The notes below the pieces were generated by a model that did no database searches, was not told where the DNA came from, and was given only the letters and a program-made list of their open reading frames with translations. Below are positions 1-7,120 of a stretch of DNA of 14,431 nucleotides, one piece after another; position 1 is the first letter of the stretch; every line of letters begins with the position of its first letter. The stretch comes from Bacteroidales bacterium (GTDB lineage Bacteria; Bacteroidota; Bacteroidia; Bacteroidales; ML635J-15), in NCBI GenBank assembly GCA_028701945.1, contig JAQVPT010000058.1, positions 1 through 14,431 on the forward strand, in the 5' to 3' direction. The translations under genes were made by a program, and so were the position numbers.

Positions 1-28
1 TATATCATCAATAATCAAATCTTTATGT

Positions 29-36
29 TATTTTTG
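29..36 (+). promoter_or_regulatory. Candidate -7 box of the ABC-F gene
   Basis: TATTTTTG matches the Bacteroidota -7 consensus TAnnTTTG and ends 16 nt before the ATG at 53. No TTTG -33 element is visible at the usual distance, although only 28 nt of upstream sequence lie inside the window. AT-rich sequence makes chance matches likely. Confidence 0.35.
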
Positions 37-52
37 CAAAAATTTATTTTAC

Positions 53-1927
53 ATGATTAGTTATCTGCAAGAAGAAAATATTAGTAAACGATACGGAGAA
101 AAACTTTTGTTCGATGCGATAAATATTAATATCTCTCAAAATCAAAAAATTGCCTTAGTTGCAAAAAATGGAACAGGTAAAACATCATTATTAAACATAC
201 TCGGTGGCATAGATACTCCAGATTCAGGAGCTTTAAGCTCTAAACGTGATCTTAAAATTGCATATTTGCCTCAGGAAATCCATCTAGACCCAAAAAAAAG
301 TATTATTCAAGCAGTATTTTTTCAGGAAGACGAAATTATACAAGCAATCCGAAACTATAACGACTCTCTTAAAACCGCTGACAATGAGTTGATGCAAAAC
401 GCTCTCGATTTAATGGACAGATTAAACGCCTGGGACTACGAAGCAAGAGTAAAACAGATACTCGGACAACTAGAGATATTCGATTACGACCAAAAAATTG
501 CACATCTAAGCGGAGGTCAAAAAAAGAGAGTTGCTCTTGCAGGCACACTTATTAGCAATCCAGATTTACTAATCCTTGATGAGCCAACAAACCACCTCGA
601 CTTAAATATGATTGAATGGTTAGAAGAGTATTTGTCAACAACAGATATTACTCTTTTTATGGTAACTCACGATCGGTATTTTCTCGATAGAGTTTGTAAT
701 GTTATTCTCGAATTAGATCAGGGCGAAATTTTTACATATCAAGGTAATTATTCTTATTTTATCGAAAAGCGAGCCGAAAGAATTGAAAATCTACAAGCAA
801 ATATTGCTGGAGCACAAAATCTAATGAGAACCGAGCAAGAGTGGATGCGAAGAATGCCAAAAGCACGCACACACAAGTCAAAATATAGAATGGACGGCTT
901 TGATGATTTAAAAGAAAGAGCAAACAGACGTATTGATGACACCAAGCTTGAATTAGGTGTTTCAACAGGCAGACTTGGCAAAAAAGTTATTGATATTTAT
1001 AACCTAAAAAAGAGTTTCGACGACAAATGCCTTATAGATGATTTTACTTATAAATTTGCACGTGGCGAAAAAGTCGGAATTGTTGGCAAAAACGGAAGCG
1101 GAAAAACAACTTTTCTAAATATTCTTGCTGGAGAACTTTCGCAAGACAGCGGAAGAATTGATATTGGCGAAACTGTCAAAATCGCATATTACAAACAGGA
1201 TGGAATAAGTTTTGATGAAGATGCAAAACTAATAGACGTCGTAAAAAACATTGCTGAATCAGTTAAACTGAAAAACGGGAAATCATTTAGTGCATCAGGA
1301 TTTTTACAGTATTTTCTTTTCCCTCCAGAAATGCAATACAACTATATCCGTAAACTTAGTGGTGGCGAAAAACGCAGACTATATTTATGCACAGTCTTAA
1401 TGCAACAGCCCAATGTTTTGTTTATGGATGAGCCTACAAACGACCTTGACATTATGACTTTGCAAGTGCTTGAAGAATATCTTACGCAAACCGATGCAAC
1501 TGTTATTGTCGTTTCTCACGATAGGTTTTTTATGGATAAAATTGTAGATCACGTTTTTGTATTTGACGGTAAGGGCGAAATCAAAGATTTTCCAGGAAAC
1601 TATACTCAGTATCGCAACTCTGACTTATTTCAATCCGAAGTCGAACAAGCTAAACCCAAAGCAAAAGTAGAAAAACCTGCAAGCTCAAAACAAAAAACGG
1701 ACACAGAAAGACCAAAGAAAATCAGTTTTAACGAAAAATTCGAGTTTGAACAATTAGAAGAAGAACTCCCAAAATTAGAAAAGAAACGTACAAATCTTGA
1801 AAACGAGCTAAACTCTGGCAGTTTAGATAGCGAAAACCTCATAATAAAATCAAAAGAATTGTCACAACTTATGACAGAAATTGAAAACAAAGAACACAGA
1901 TGGCTGGAGCTAAGTGAATTGCTTTAA
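53..1927 (+). CDS. ABC-F family ATPase, Uup-like
   Basis: This soluble protein has two tandem ABC ATPase domains and no membrane segments, the layout of ABC-F proteins. Members bind the ribosome or, for Uup, act around translation and DNA structure. Domain 1 has a Walker A at residues 37-44, LSGGQ at 152-156 and Walker B LLILDEP near 172-178. A charged inter-domain linker spans about 235-300. Domain 2 has GKNGSGKT at 345-352, LSGGE at 435-439 and Walker B ending DEP near 461. Residues 540-624 are lysine- and glutamate-rich with heptad-like spacing, matching the C-terminal coiled coil of Uup. The length of 624 residues fits Uup. In Walker A of domain 1 the first glycine is alanine (AKNGTGKT). 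The ATG at 53 directly follows a -7-like box. Family assignment is firm; Uup versus another ABC-F subgroup is inferred from the coiled coil. Confidence 0.93.
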   Translation: MISYLQEENISKRYGEKLLFDAININISQNQKIALVAKNGTGKTSLLNILGGIDTPDSGALSSKRDLKIAYLPQEIHLDPKKSIIQAVFFQEDEIIQAIRNYNDSLKTADNELMQNALDLMDRLNAWDYEARVKQILGQLEIFDYDQKIAHLSGGQKKRVALAGTLISNPDLLILDEPTNHLDLNMIEWLEEYLSTTDITLFMVTHDRYFLDRVCNVILELDQGEIFTYQGNYSYFIEKRAERIENLQANIAGAQNLMRTEQEWMRRMPKARTHKSKYRMDGFDDLKERANRRIDDTKLELGVSTGRLGKKVIDIYNLKKSFDDKCLIDDFTYKFARGEKVGIVGKNGSGKTTFLNILAGELSQDSGRIDIGETVKIAYYKQDGISFDEDAKLIDVVKNIAESVKLKNGKSFSASGFLQYFLFPPEMQYNYIRKLSGGEKRRLYLCTVLMQQPNVLFMDEPTNDLDIMTLQVLEEYLTQTDATVIVVSHDRFFMDKIVDHVFVFDGKGEIKDFPGNYTQYRNSDLFQSEVEQAKPKAKVEKPASSKQKTDTERPKKISFNEKFEFEQLEEELPKLEKKRTNLENELNSGSLDSENLIIKSKELSQLMTEIENKEHRWLELSELL

Positions 1928-1961
1928 ATTTAGAATTATTTTGGTTATCAACACATTAAGC

Positions 1962-1992
1962 CAATATAAACGATATTGTTTTGGGGTGCAAT
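1962..1992. repeat. REP-like repeat, copy A (3' flank of RAYT)
   Basis: This 31-nt segment aligns without gaps to 2188-2218, matching at 25 of 31 positions by eye. The core CGATATTGTTTTGGGGTGCA differs from the other copy at only three sites. It ends three bases short of the RAYT stop codon at 1995-1997. RAYT genes are commonly flanked by copies of the repeat they mobilise, so this could be such a copy, but only two copies are visible here. Confidence 0.5.
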
Positions 1993-1994
1993 TA

Positions 1995-2555
1995 TCATGA
2001 AACCCAATTTTTCGGATTATCAATAATATATTGTTTTACCCTTGAATAATCATCATCAATTTTTATAATCGAATCGTAATAATCATTTTGCCAATTTTTA
2101 TTGCCAGGTGTATTTCTGGCAATATTTATTTGTTTTGATGTTAACATTTTGAATTTCCCCATTATTTTGGGAATAATCATATTACGGCGATATATGCGGT
2201 ATTGTTCGGGGGTGCAATGTAGGTCAAATTCATGAATTTGACCTACATTTGCACCATTTATCGAAATCCCATTATCAAAATCATAATCCCGCAAAATAAT
2301 TATAAAATGAATATGATTTGGCATAATAACCCATTCGTCCAAAATAATTCGTTTATGATATTCTGGCAATTTGATTAATTCGTTTTTCACAATTTCGCCA
2401 TATTCTGTTAAAACAATTCTGGCATTTTCTATTTTTCCTAGAATTTTTTCAGAATCCTGTATGTCTGACGTAATAAAATACACTCCTGGTAATGAATAAT
2501 CATGGCTGACTTTTCTATTTGACCGGTTTAAATGTAAATTTCTATTTGATTTCAT
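1995..2555 (-). CDS. REP-associated tyrosine transposase (RAYT, Y1/HUH superfamily)
   Basis: The 186-residue product has the order seen in RAYTs: an N-terminal GVYFITSDI strand, WVIMPNHIHFIIIL with the metal-binding HIH pair at 81 and 83, the helix IIPKIMGKFKMLTSKQI at about 127-144, and NWQNDYYDSII where Tyr160 is the probable nucleophile, ending in the usual YIIDNPKNW. Family members make and rejoin single-strand nicks at REP hairpins in DNA. I chose the ATG at 2555; an in-frame TTG at 2582 would add nine residues and overlap the upstream gene's stop. Residues 101-115 are encoded exactly by a 45-nt near-palindrome at 2211-2255, an odd insertion in a loop that is variable in this family. The HIH and Tyr motifs look intact, so the enzyme may be active. 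It lies 13 nt behind the T9SS cargo gene and may be read through from it. Confidence 0.88.
   Translation of the reverse strand: MKSNRNLHLNRSNRKVSHDYSLPGVYFITSDIQDSEKILGKIENARIVLTEYGEIVKNELIKLPEYHKRIILDEWVIMPNHIHFIIILRDYDFDNGISINGANVGQIHEFDLHCTPEQYRIYRRNMIIPKIMGKFKMLTSKQINIARNTPGNKNWQNDYYDSIIKIDDDYSRVKQYIIDNPKNWVS
2188..2218. repeat. REP-like repeat, copy B (inside RAYT)
   Basis: This is the second copy of the 31-nt repeat at 1962-1992, in the same orientation and 226 nt away. The core reads CGGTATTGTTCGGGGGTGCA. It overlaps the left end of the palindrome at 2211-2255 and encodes part of HCTPEQYRIYR in the RAYT. After the shared GGTGCAAT the copies diverge, but both then contain TCATGAA, as if copy A had lost most of the hairpin. 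Confidence 0.5.
2211..2255. repeat. 45-nt in-frame near-perfect palindrome inside RAYT
   Basis: Bases 2216-2249 form a perfect 34-nt palindrome centred on TTCATGAA (between 2232 and 2233). After one unpaired T at 2250, five more pairs (GGTGC with GCACC) extend it to 22 paired bases per arm. The element is exactly 15 codons in the RAYT frame and introduces no stop. Each strand carries GTAG followed by GTCAAATTC at the foot of the hairpin. GTAG is the tetranucleotide that the E. coli RAYT recognises beside its REP hairpins; its relevance here is inference. Confidence 0.9.
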
Positions 2556-2568
2556 GGCAACACAACTA

Positions 2569-4515
2569 TTAAATTTTCTCAAACCTCAAATTCTCAATCT
2601 TATTTCCACAATAAACCCTCACAACATAACTTCCTGCAACCAGTTCTTTTATGTTAATTTCGGTTTCTTGTGTGCTTATATTTTTAGTCAAAACAACCTG
2701 TCCAGCAGCATTTATAATTTCGACCATACTAATCTGGTGACAGATCTGGTGACTGAGCGGAGCCGAAGTCACCATCTCTGGAATATTTACAAATACTCTA
2801 TCTTTTGCCGGATTTGGATAAATCTTAAATCCTGAATTTGCATTTTCTGTGATGTTTTCTGTTTCGCAATCGATAACATTAACTTCTTTTGTTATTGTTT
2901 TGCTTTCGCCGTAAGCATCGGTTACAGTAATGAATACTTCTTGTAAACCTGATGTAATTGGTGTGTAAAACTCAACTGGTTTTGCAATGCATTGACCCCA
3001 TGCATGATTTGTAAGTGTAGCTTCGGTAATAGTTTGCTGAAAATAAGTTGTTCCCCAAAAATCAAGATTAACATGTGTAAGACCAATTTCTACAGGAACA
3101 AATGTTGGTGGATAATAAATGCTGTCTATTATCTGACCAATGCTTGTTTCTATTGTATATGGAGCAGATTTACCTGCTATGTAAGCATAAACGCTAATTG
3201 TGTCGCTCATGCAGATTGTTTCGGGGAATTCAATATCGATATTTAATTCGGGTAATTCTATATTACTTAAACCATCCAAACCTAAACTGTCGGTTTTTAC
3301 AAGCCAGGCCTGCTGGGGCGGGTCGTAACCATACCAGTCATAAGCATTGCCGTAACCAGCTAAAACAACACCACCATCACTTGTAGGTTGTAAAACTGTT
3401 AAGTATTGTTGGTTACTAAACTGGTCTATTGCATAGTATTGCCTATGAAATATTATATCTCCCTTATTGTTCAGCTTTGTAAGGTAGCCTCTGTAAAATG
3501 GCTTTGATGAATATGTGGTTCCTACCATATAAATATTCCCTAAGCTATCTTCAAACATACTATTGATAGTATTTAACATTGTGATAGGTTGTTCTGCTGT
3601 TGTGTATTTTGAAAATGTACGAAAATATTTAGTCCACATCAAATCTCCATCTTTTGTAATTTTTCGCAAACAACCATCGTAAAGGGTTTCTCCGCTGGCA
3701 GGTTGGCCGTAGTGTGCCGCAGGATATCCGCCACAGGCAAGATAACAGGAGTCTTGAGTTTCGATAAGACCTTTTACAATTCCGTCACTATTTACGTTGT
3801 GCCCGTAATTATGTTCCCAAATAATGTTTCCAGCTGTATCAGTTTTTAATATATACCAGTCCTGATTAGTAGAATTAGTAAAAGTTGTTCCTCCAATTAA
3901 AATATTACTGTCTTTTGTTTCTAAAATTTGATCACCTGCCTCACTTATATTGGCAAGGGTATAAGTTTTTCGCCAAATAATTTCTAATTCCAGATTAAGT
4001 TTTAATAATAATAAATAAAGCGTTTCAGTGTCAGAACATACTATTGCACCTGAAAGATAATAACAATTATCTGACGATTTTATCTGATTAAAACAACGTT
4101 TAGAAATGATGTCTCTTTCAAGGATAGCAGAGTCTACTATATTGAAAATACTATCATAAGTAAAAATAAAAATAGCCCATTCATTAGCTGAAACGTTGCG
4201 TACAACTCCTGATGACTGCGACATTAACCCGTCTTTCTTTATACTATTAGCATATCCTTCCCAATATTGATCCTGATTATCTCCGTATATTTTCTTCCAT
4301 TGTCTGTCTCCATTTAAATCAATTGATGAAATAGCAAAACTTCGGTTACCATGTTCATTTCCCGTTCCTGTTAATAGAATGTAACCTGTGTCGCTGGCCA
4401 AAACAGAACTTGTTATATGAGCAATAGTATCCTCAATAATCCTGTTAAATACATTTTGAGATAACAGTATCGATTGAACGACTAAAAATAATATTATCAG
4501 AACTTGTTTTTTCAT
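2569..4515 (-). CDS. Secreted T9SS cargo protein with type A sorting domain
   Basis: The 648-residue product starts with a Sec signal peptide (MKKQVLIILFLVVQSILLSQ). The body to about residue 415 repeats blades of the kind W.LKTD..G.I.W...G, for example WYILKTDTAGNIIW and AWLVKTDSLG, as in beta-propeller-like exported Bacteroidota proteins. Residues about 420-550 form beta-rich, Ig-like or PKD-like modules. The tail from FKIYPNPAKD (563-572) to FEKI is a T9SS type A sorting domain, so the protein should cross the outer membrane by T9SS and be released or anchored at the surface. Within that domain, residues about 582-596 (VTSAPLSHQICHQIS) interrupt the usual pattern and are encoded by a hairpin element at 2732-2780. 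Whether sorting still works is unknown. The ATG at 4515 gives a good signal peptide. No enzymatic motif was seen; an adhesin or structural role is only a guess. Confidence 0.88.
   Translation of the reverse strand: MKKQVLIILFLVVQSILLSQNVFNRIIEDTIAHITSSVLASDTGYILLTGTGNEHGNRSFAISSIDLNGDRQWKKIYGDNQDQYWEGYANSIKKDGLMSQSSGVVRNVSANEWAIFIFTYDSIFNIVDSAILERDIISKRCFNQIKSSDNCYYLSGAIVCSDTETLYLLLLKLNLELEIIWRKTYTLANISEAGDQILETKDSNILIGGTTFTNSTNQDWYILKTDTAGNIIWEHNYGHNVNSDGIVKGLIETQDSCYLACGGYPAAHYGQPASGETLYDGCLRKITKDGDLMWTKYFRTFSKYTTAEQPITMLNTINSMFEDSLGNIYMVGTTYSSKPFYRGYLTKLNNKGDIIFHRQYYAIDQFSNQQYLTVLQPTSDGGVVLAGYGNAYDWYGYDPPQQAWLVKTDSLGLDGLSNIELPELNIDIEFPETICMSDTISVYAYIAGKSAPYTIETSIGQIIDSIYYPPTFVPVEIGLTHVNLDFWGTTYFQQTITEATLTNHAWGQCIAKPVEFYTPITSGLQEVFITVTDAYGESKTITKEVNVIDCETENITENANSGFKIYPNPAKDRVFVNIPEMVTSAPLSHQICHQISMVEIINAAGQVVLTKNISTQETEINIKELVAGSYVVRVYCGNKIENLRFEKI
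2732..2780. repeat. REP-like hairpin plus 12-nt tandem repeat inside T9SS sorting domain
   Basis: ATCTGGTGAC occurs at 2732-2741 and again at 2744-2753. The second copy begins a hairpin: CAGATCTGGTGACT (2741-2754) pairs with AGTCACCATCTCTG (2767-2780) at 12 of 14 positions, with a perfect 7-bp inner stem. The 12-nt loop is GAGCGGAGCCGA. The GC-rich core CTGAGCGGAGCCGAAGT stands out from the AT-rich surroundings and resembles, from memory, short dispersed repeats in other Bacteroidota genomes. It is read in frame in the host gene. Confidence 0.8.
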
Positions 4516-4567
4516 TTTGCTAAGTTAAGGTAAAAAAGCGAACCTATTTGATTCACCTTTATTTTTT

Positions 4568-4714
4568 TTACTTTGTTTTTGTAATTTTTACTGAATTTTT
4601 ATTTCCATAACAATCCGATATTTCGATAATATACAAGCCGGGAGTGTAATCTGTCATAATAATAGTTCTGAAATCCGCAGTCATATTTACTTTTATTGTC
4701 GGATAAAAATAAAA
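4568..4714 (-). pseudogene. Orphan T9SS sorting-domain tail (gene remnant)
   Basis: The minus strand is open for 48 codons before the TAA at 4568-4570. It reads ...VNMTADFRTIIMTDYTPGLY, then IIEISDCYGNKNSVKITKTK, the last strands of a type A sorting domain (the TPGLYII pattern and a basic end). An in-frame TGA at 4715-4717 cuts it off and there is no signal peptide or body upstream. An internal ATG at 4684 exists but would make only a sorting-domain stub. It looks like the 3' end of a T9SS cargo gene whose remainder was deleted or replaced. It is not the tail of the neighbouring 648-residue protein, which has its own. Confidence 0.6.
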
Positions 4715-4717
4715 TCA

Positions 4718-4962
4718 CATACATAATAGTCTAATTGTTAAAATTCAGATGAGTTTGAAATATTTTCAAAATCAATTAAATTAATTATCTGTTCGCAAAC
4801 GCTATCTCAAAAAAAACATGTACTTTTATACATTATAATTAAGTTTTATCGGTTACAGTGATTACAAGCAAAAAAAGTGCAGTAAAAAATGAATATTACA
4901 TTTATACAACACACTCATAATTGAAACAACAGAATACGTATTTTATTTAAAATTATTTCTTT
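4718..4962. other. Intergenic stretch without recognised content
   Basis: This AT-rich gap lies between the minus-strand T9SS remnant and the plus-strand cassette. Stops are frequent in the frames I checked and no extension of the remnant was found. It must hold the promoter of the gene at 4963, but no TAnnTTTG box stands out close to that start. Confidence 0.5.
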
Positions 4963-5379
4963 ATGAAAAAAACATTAATATTATTATGCGTTTTGACAAC
5001 TGTATTTACCAGTTTTGCTCAAGACTATTCTGACCCCCAAAATATGGATGTCGAATATAACCGTGATGCCGATTATCCGGGAGGTATCAATAAATTTATT
5101 ACAGACTTATGGGATCAAATGGAATATACACAAGAAGCAATTGACGCTGGAATAGATGGTGACATTACAGTAAGTTTTGATGTAGAACCAGACTCAACAA
5201 TTAGTGGTGTTTCTATAATTTCGGGCTTAGGATACGATATAGATGAGGAATTTACTCACATCTTACTATCGATGAAATTTAAACCTGCTCAAGCTGAAGG
5301 AAATCCTATAAAAATGAATATGATGCTAAATGCCCCTATTCGTGTTGGACCAAAATCAAAACTTAAAGTTAAGGACTAA
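4963..5379 (+). CDS. Exported protein with TonB C-terminal-like domain
   Basis: The 138-residue product has a signal peptide (MKKTLILLCVLTTVFTSFAQ, with cleavage likely after Ala19 or Gln20). Residues about 38-128 follow the TonB C-terminal fold: YPGGINKF, a helix ending in QEAIDAGIDG, the strand DITVSFDVEPDSTISGVSII, GLGYDIDEEFTHIL and MKFKPAQAEGNPIKMN. In true TonB this domain binds outer-membrane receptors and is joined to a membrane anchor and proline-rich stalk, both absent here. Bacteroidota have many stand-alone exported versions of unknown role. It is the first gene of a probable operon, with only 10 nt before the next start. I see the domain clearly; a function in energy transduction is unlikely without an anchor. 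Confidence 0.82.
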   Translation: MKKTLILLCVLTTVFTSFAQDYSDPQNMDVEYNRDADYPGGINKFITDLWDQMEYTQEAIDAGIDGDITVSFDVEPDSTISGVSIISGLGYDIDEEFTHILLSMKFKPAQAEGNPIKMNMMLNAPIRVGPKSKLKVKD

Positions 5380-5389
5380 ACAATTAGGT

Positions 5390-6181
5390 ATGAGGACTGC
5401 TTTCAATAAAATATTTTTAGTTATTCTTATTAACTTGTTCACGGGTCTTGCAAATAATTCTCAAGCAATAAACCTAATTGGAAATATTGGAGGAAACGAG
5501 ATAAACATGAATATCACAAACCCAGACTATACTACTGGGGAATTTAAAGGTGGTTATTTTTATCTAAACGATTACGATAAACATATAACTTTCCAAATAA
5601 AAGGAGTAAATTACGGTACCTTAATTTACATGGAAGAATTTTATTCTAATAATTTATCTGGGAAATTTTACCTTGAAAAAATTAGTGATTACATAACTGG
5701 ATATTGGGTGTTTGAAGAAAAAAGCCTGCCTGTCCAACTTGAAATTGTCGATAATAGAAGAACGTTCTTCGTCTTAAAAAGTTTACGTGAATATTCCTTA
5801 AACACAAATAATAGTGTCTCTGGCATCTATAAATTTAATTATTATTTTTTGAATAATTATTATGTAACTGCCGAAAATCCTGATTATAAAATTGGCTTTA
5901 ACGGAGGGATACTATATGTAGAAAACATTGGCGAAAACGAAATCGGATTTGAGCTAGAAGTAATATGTGGCATGACCTACCAACGAGCGTTTATAAACGG
6001 TGTCGCTACAAAAATTGGAAATACTTATATTTATAAGGCAGAAAATGATGATGACAAGCAATGCGAGATAACGTTTAAGTTTAAAAGAAAGTATGTCTTT
6101 ATTAAAGCAGAGAATGATAATTCGTGTAACTTTAAAGAAGAGGTTTTTCTTGACCATAAACTTATTAAAGTGAGGGATTAG
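5390..6181 (+). CDS. Exported protein of unknown function, paralogue A
   Basis: The 263-residue product begins at the ATG at 5390, ten bases after the preceding stop. The longer in-frame start at 5330 would overlap that gene and bury the signal peptide (MRTAFNKIFLVILINLFTGL). After it come an N-terminal beta-rich unit (LIGNIGGNEI, TGEFKGGYFYL, YMEEFYSNNLSGKFYLE, ITGYW; residues about 28-106) and a C-terminal unit (SGIYKFNYYF, ELEVICGMTY, QCEITFKF, SCNF; about 143-263). Cys193, Cys225 and Cys246 align with cysteines of the next gene. The C-terminal pattern of a cysteine strand, CEITFKF and a late cysteine resembles small calycin-like or lysozyme-inhibitor-like periplasmic proteins, but I cannot assign a family. 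It is a tandem duplicate of the next gene and probably co-transcribed with 4963-5379. Confidence 0.78.
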   Translation: MRTAFNKIFLVILINLFTGLANNSQAINLIGNIGGNEINMNITNPDYTTGEFKGGYFYLNDYDKHITFQIKGVNYGTLIYMEEFYSNNLSGKFYLEKISDYITGYWVFEEKSLPVQLEIVDNRRTFFVLKSLREYSLNTNNSVSGIYKFNYYFLNNYYVTAENPDYKIGFNGGILYVENIGENEIGFELEVICGMTYQRAFINGVATKIGNTYIYKAENDDDKQCEITFKFKRKYVFIKAENDNSCNFKEEVFLDHKLIKVRD

Positions 6182-6241
6182 CAATAATTATTTTATAATA
6201 TCATGATTATTCTTATAAAAACGATATAAATTATTAAAACT

Positions 6242-7012
6242 ATGAAAAAAATATTTTTTATTTTATTGTTCAGTATTTTGATAAGCACTCTGTCCTATGC
6301 TGATAGTCTCAAATTAATTGGAAATGTCGGAGGATACAAAATAGAAATGTTTATAGATTCCTCAGATTTTGAAACTGGCGAATTTACAGGTAAATATCGG
6401 TACCTAAGTCAAACAAATTTTTTAGATATTAAAGGACAAAACTACGGTAATGTTCTTTATATCGAAGAGTTTTACAACGACAAACAAACAGGAACTTTCT
6501 TACTTGAGGTTATAGAAGATAAAATTACAGGATGGTGGTATAACGACACAAAAACTTTAAAAGCAGATCTATTTATTCAAGAGGGAAACAACAAACATTT
6601 AATTGCAAAAAACTTAGACGATTATAACGCAGAGTGCTCTGATGAAATTTCAGGTAAGTATGAAGTAGATTATTATTATATAAATGATTATTGGACTACT
6701 GAAGAAAAGCAATCATATGAATTAGGATATGGCGGAGGTTCTGCAAAATTTGAAGAACAAGTTGACGGTAGTTTAAAATTCGAAATCGAACTAATATGTG
6801 GCCCAACATACCATTTTGCAACCGCTGAAGGAGTTGCTGTAAAGAAAGATGATGTTTATATTTATAGTGAAAGCCTATATGGTGACGAAGCATGTGAAAT
6901 TACATTCAAGTTTGATGGGAAAAGCGTTTATGCAGTGGCAAATGATGGATTAGCCTGTGGTTTTGGTATGCGAGCATATATTGATCACAAACTAATAAAA
7001 GTGAAAGATTAG
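6242..7012 (+). CDS. Exported protein of unknown function, paralogue B
   Basis: The 256-residue product has a signal peptide (MKKIFFILLFSILISTLSYA) and aligns end to end with the preceding gene: LIGNVGGYKI with LIGNIGGNEI, TGEFTGKYRYL with TGEFKGGYFYL, IEEFYNDKQTGTF with MEEFYSNNLSGKF, ELICGPTY with EVICGMTY, ACEITFKF with QCEITFKF, and IDHKLIKVKD with LDHKLIKVRD. Cys186, Cys218 and Cys239 are shared; Cys132 is extra and could pair with one of them. The ending ACGFGMRAYIDHK keeps a CGFG motif that has decayed to CNFK in the partner, so this copy looks closer to the ancestor. The 60-nt gap from the previous stop has no terminator-like hairpin or clear promoter, so read-through is likely. The function is unknown; an envelope location is inferred from the signal peptide. 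Confidence 0.78.
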   Translation: MKKIFFILLFSILISTLSYADSLKLIGNVGGYKIEMFIDSSDFETGEFTGKYRYLSQTNFLDIKGQNYGNVLYIEEFYNDKQTGTFLLEVIEDKITGWWYNDTKTLKADLFIQEGNNKHLIAKNLDDYNAECSDEISGKYEVDYYYINDYWTTEEKQSYELGYGGGSAKFEEQVDGSLKFEIELICGPTYHFATAEGVAVKKDDVYIYSESLYGDEACEITFKFDGKSVYAVANDGLACGFGMRAYIDHKLIKVKD

Positions 7013-7063
7013 CAAATAATATAGTGTTTGATAGAATGACAATAGGCGAATCATAAAAAAACA

Positions 7064-7095
7064 TTTGCATTTAAGTATAAATATAATTATATTTG
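7064..7095 (+). promoter_or_regulatory. Bacteroidota-type promoter of the T9SS gene at 7121
   Basis: TTTG at 7064-7067 is followed after 20 nt by TATATTTG at 7088-7095, matching the TTTG-N19/20-TAnnTTTG promoter used by the primary sigma factor of Bacteroidota. The -7 box ends 25 nt before the ATG. This is the best promoter match noted in the window. Confidence 0.62.
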
Positions 7096-7120
7096 TACCT
7101 ACTAACGAGAGCCATTAAAT

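Noticed and set aside
1928..1994. Possible terminator between the ABC-F gene and RAYT
   Set aside because: Only a short TTGGG/CCCAA pairing is present, without a T run; the repeat with 2188-2218 explains this stretch better.
2188..2780. CRISPR-like or phage-defence array from the repeats near RAYT
   Set aside because: The repeats are few, of two unrelated types, palindromic and inside coding sequence; there is no regular spacing and no cas gene.
2554..2835. 93-codon plus-strand open frame over the T9SS and RAYT junction
   Set aside because: It is antisense to two supported genes, starts within the RAYT start region, and has no recognisable motif.
5330..5389. Upstream in-frame start for the gene ending at 6181
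   Set aside because: It would overlap the previous gene by 50 nt and place 20 hydrophilic residues in front of a clear signal peptide; the ATG at 5390 is better.
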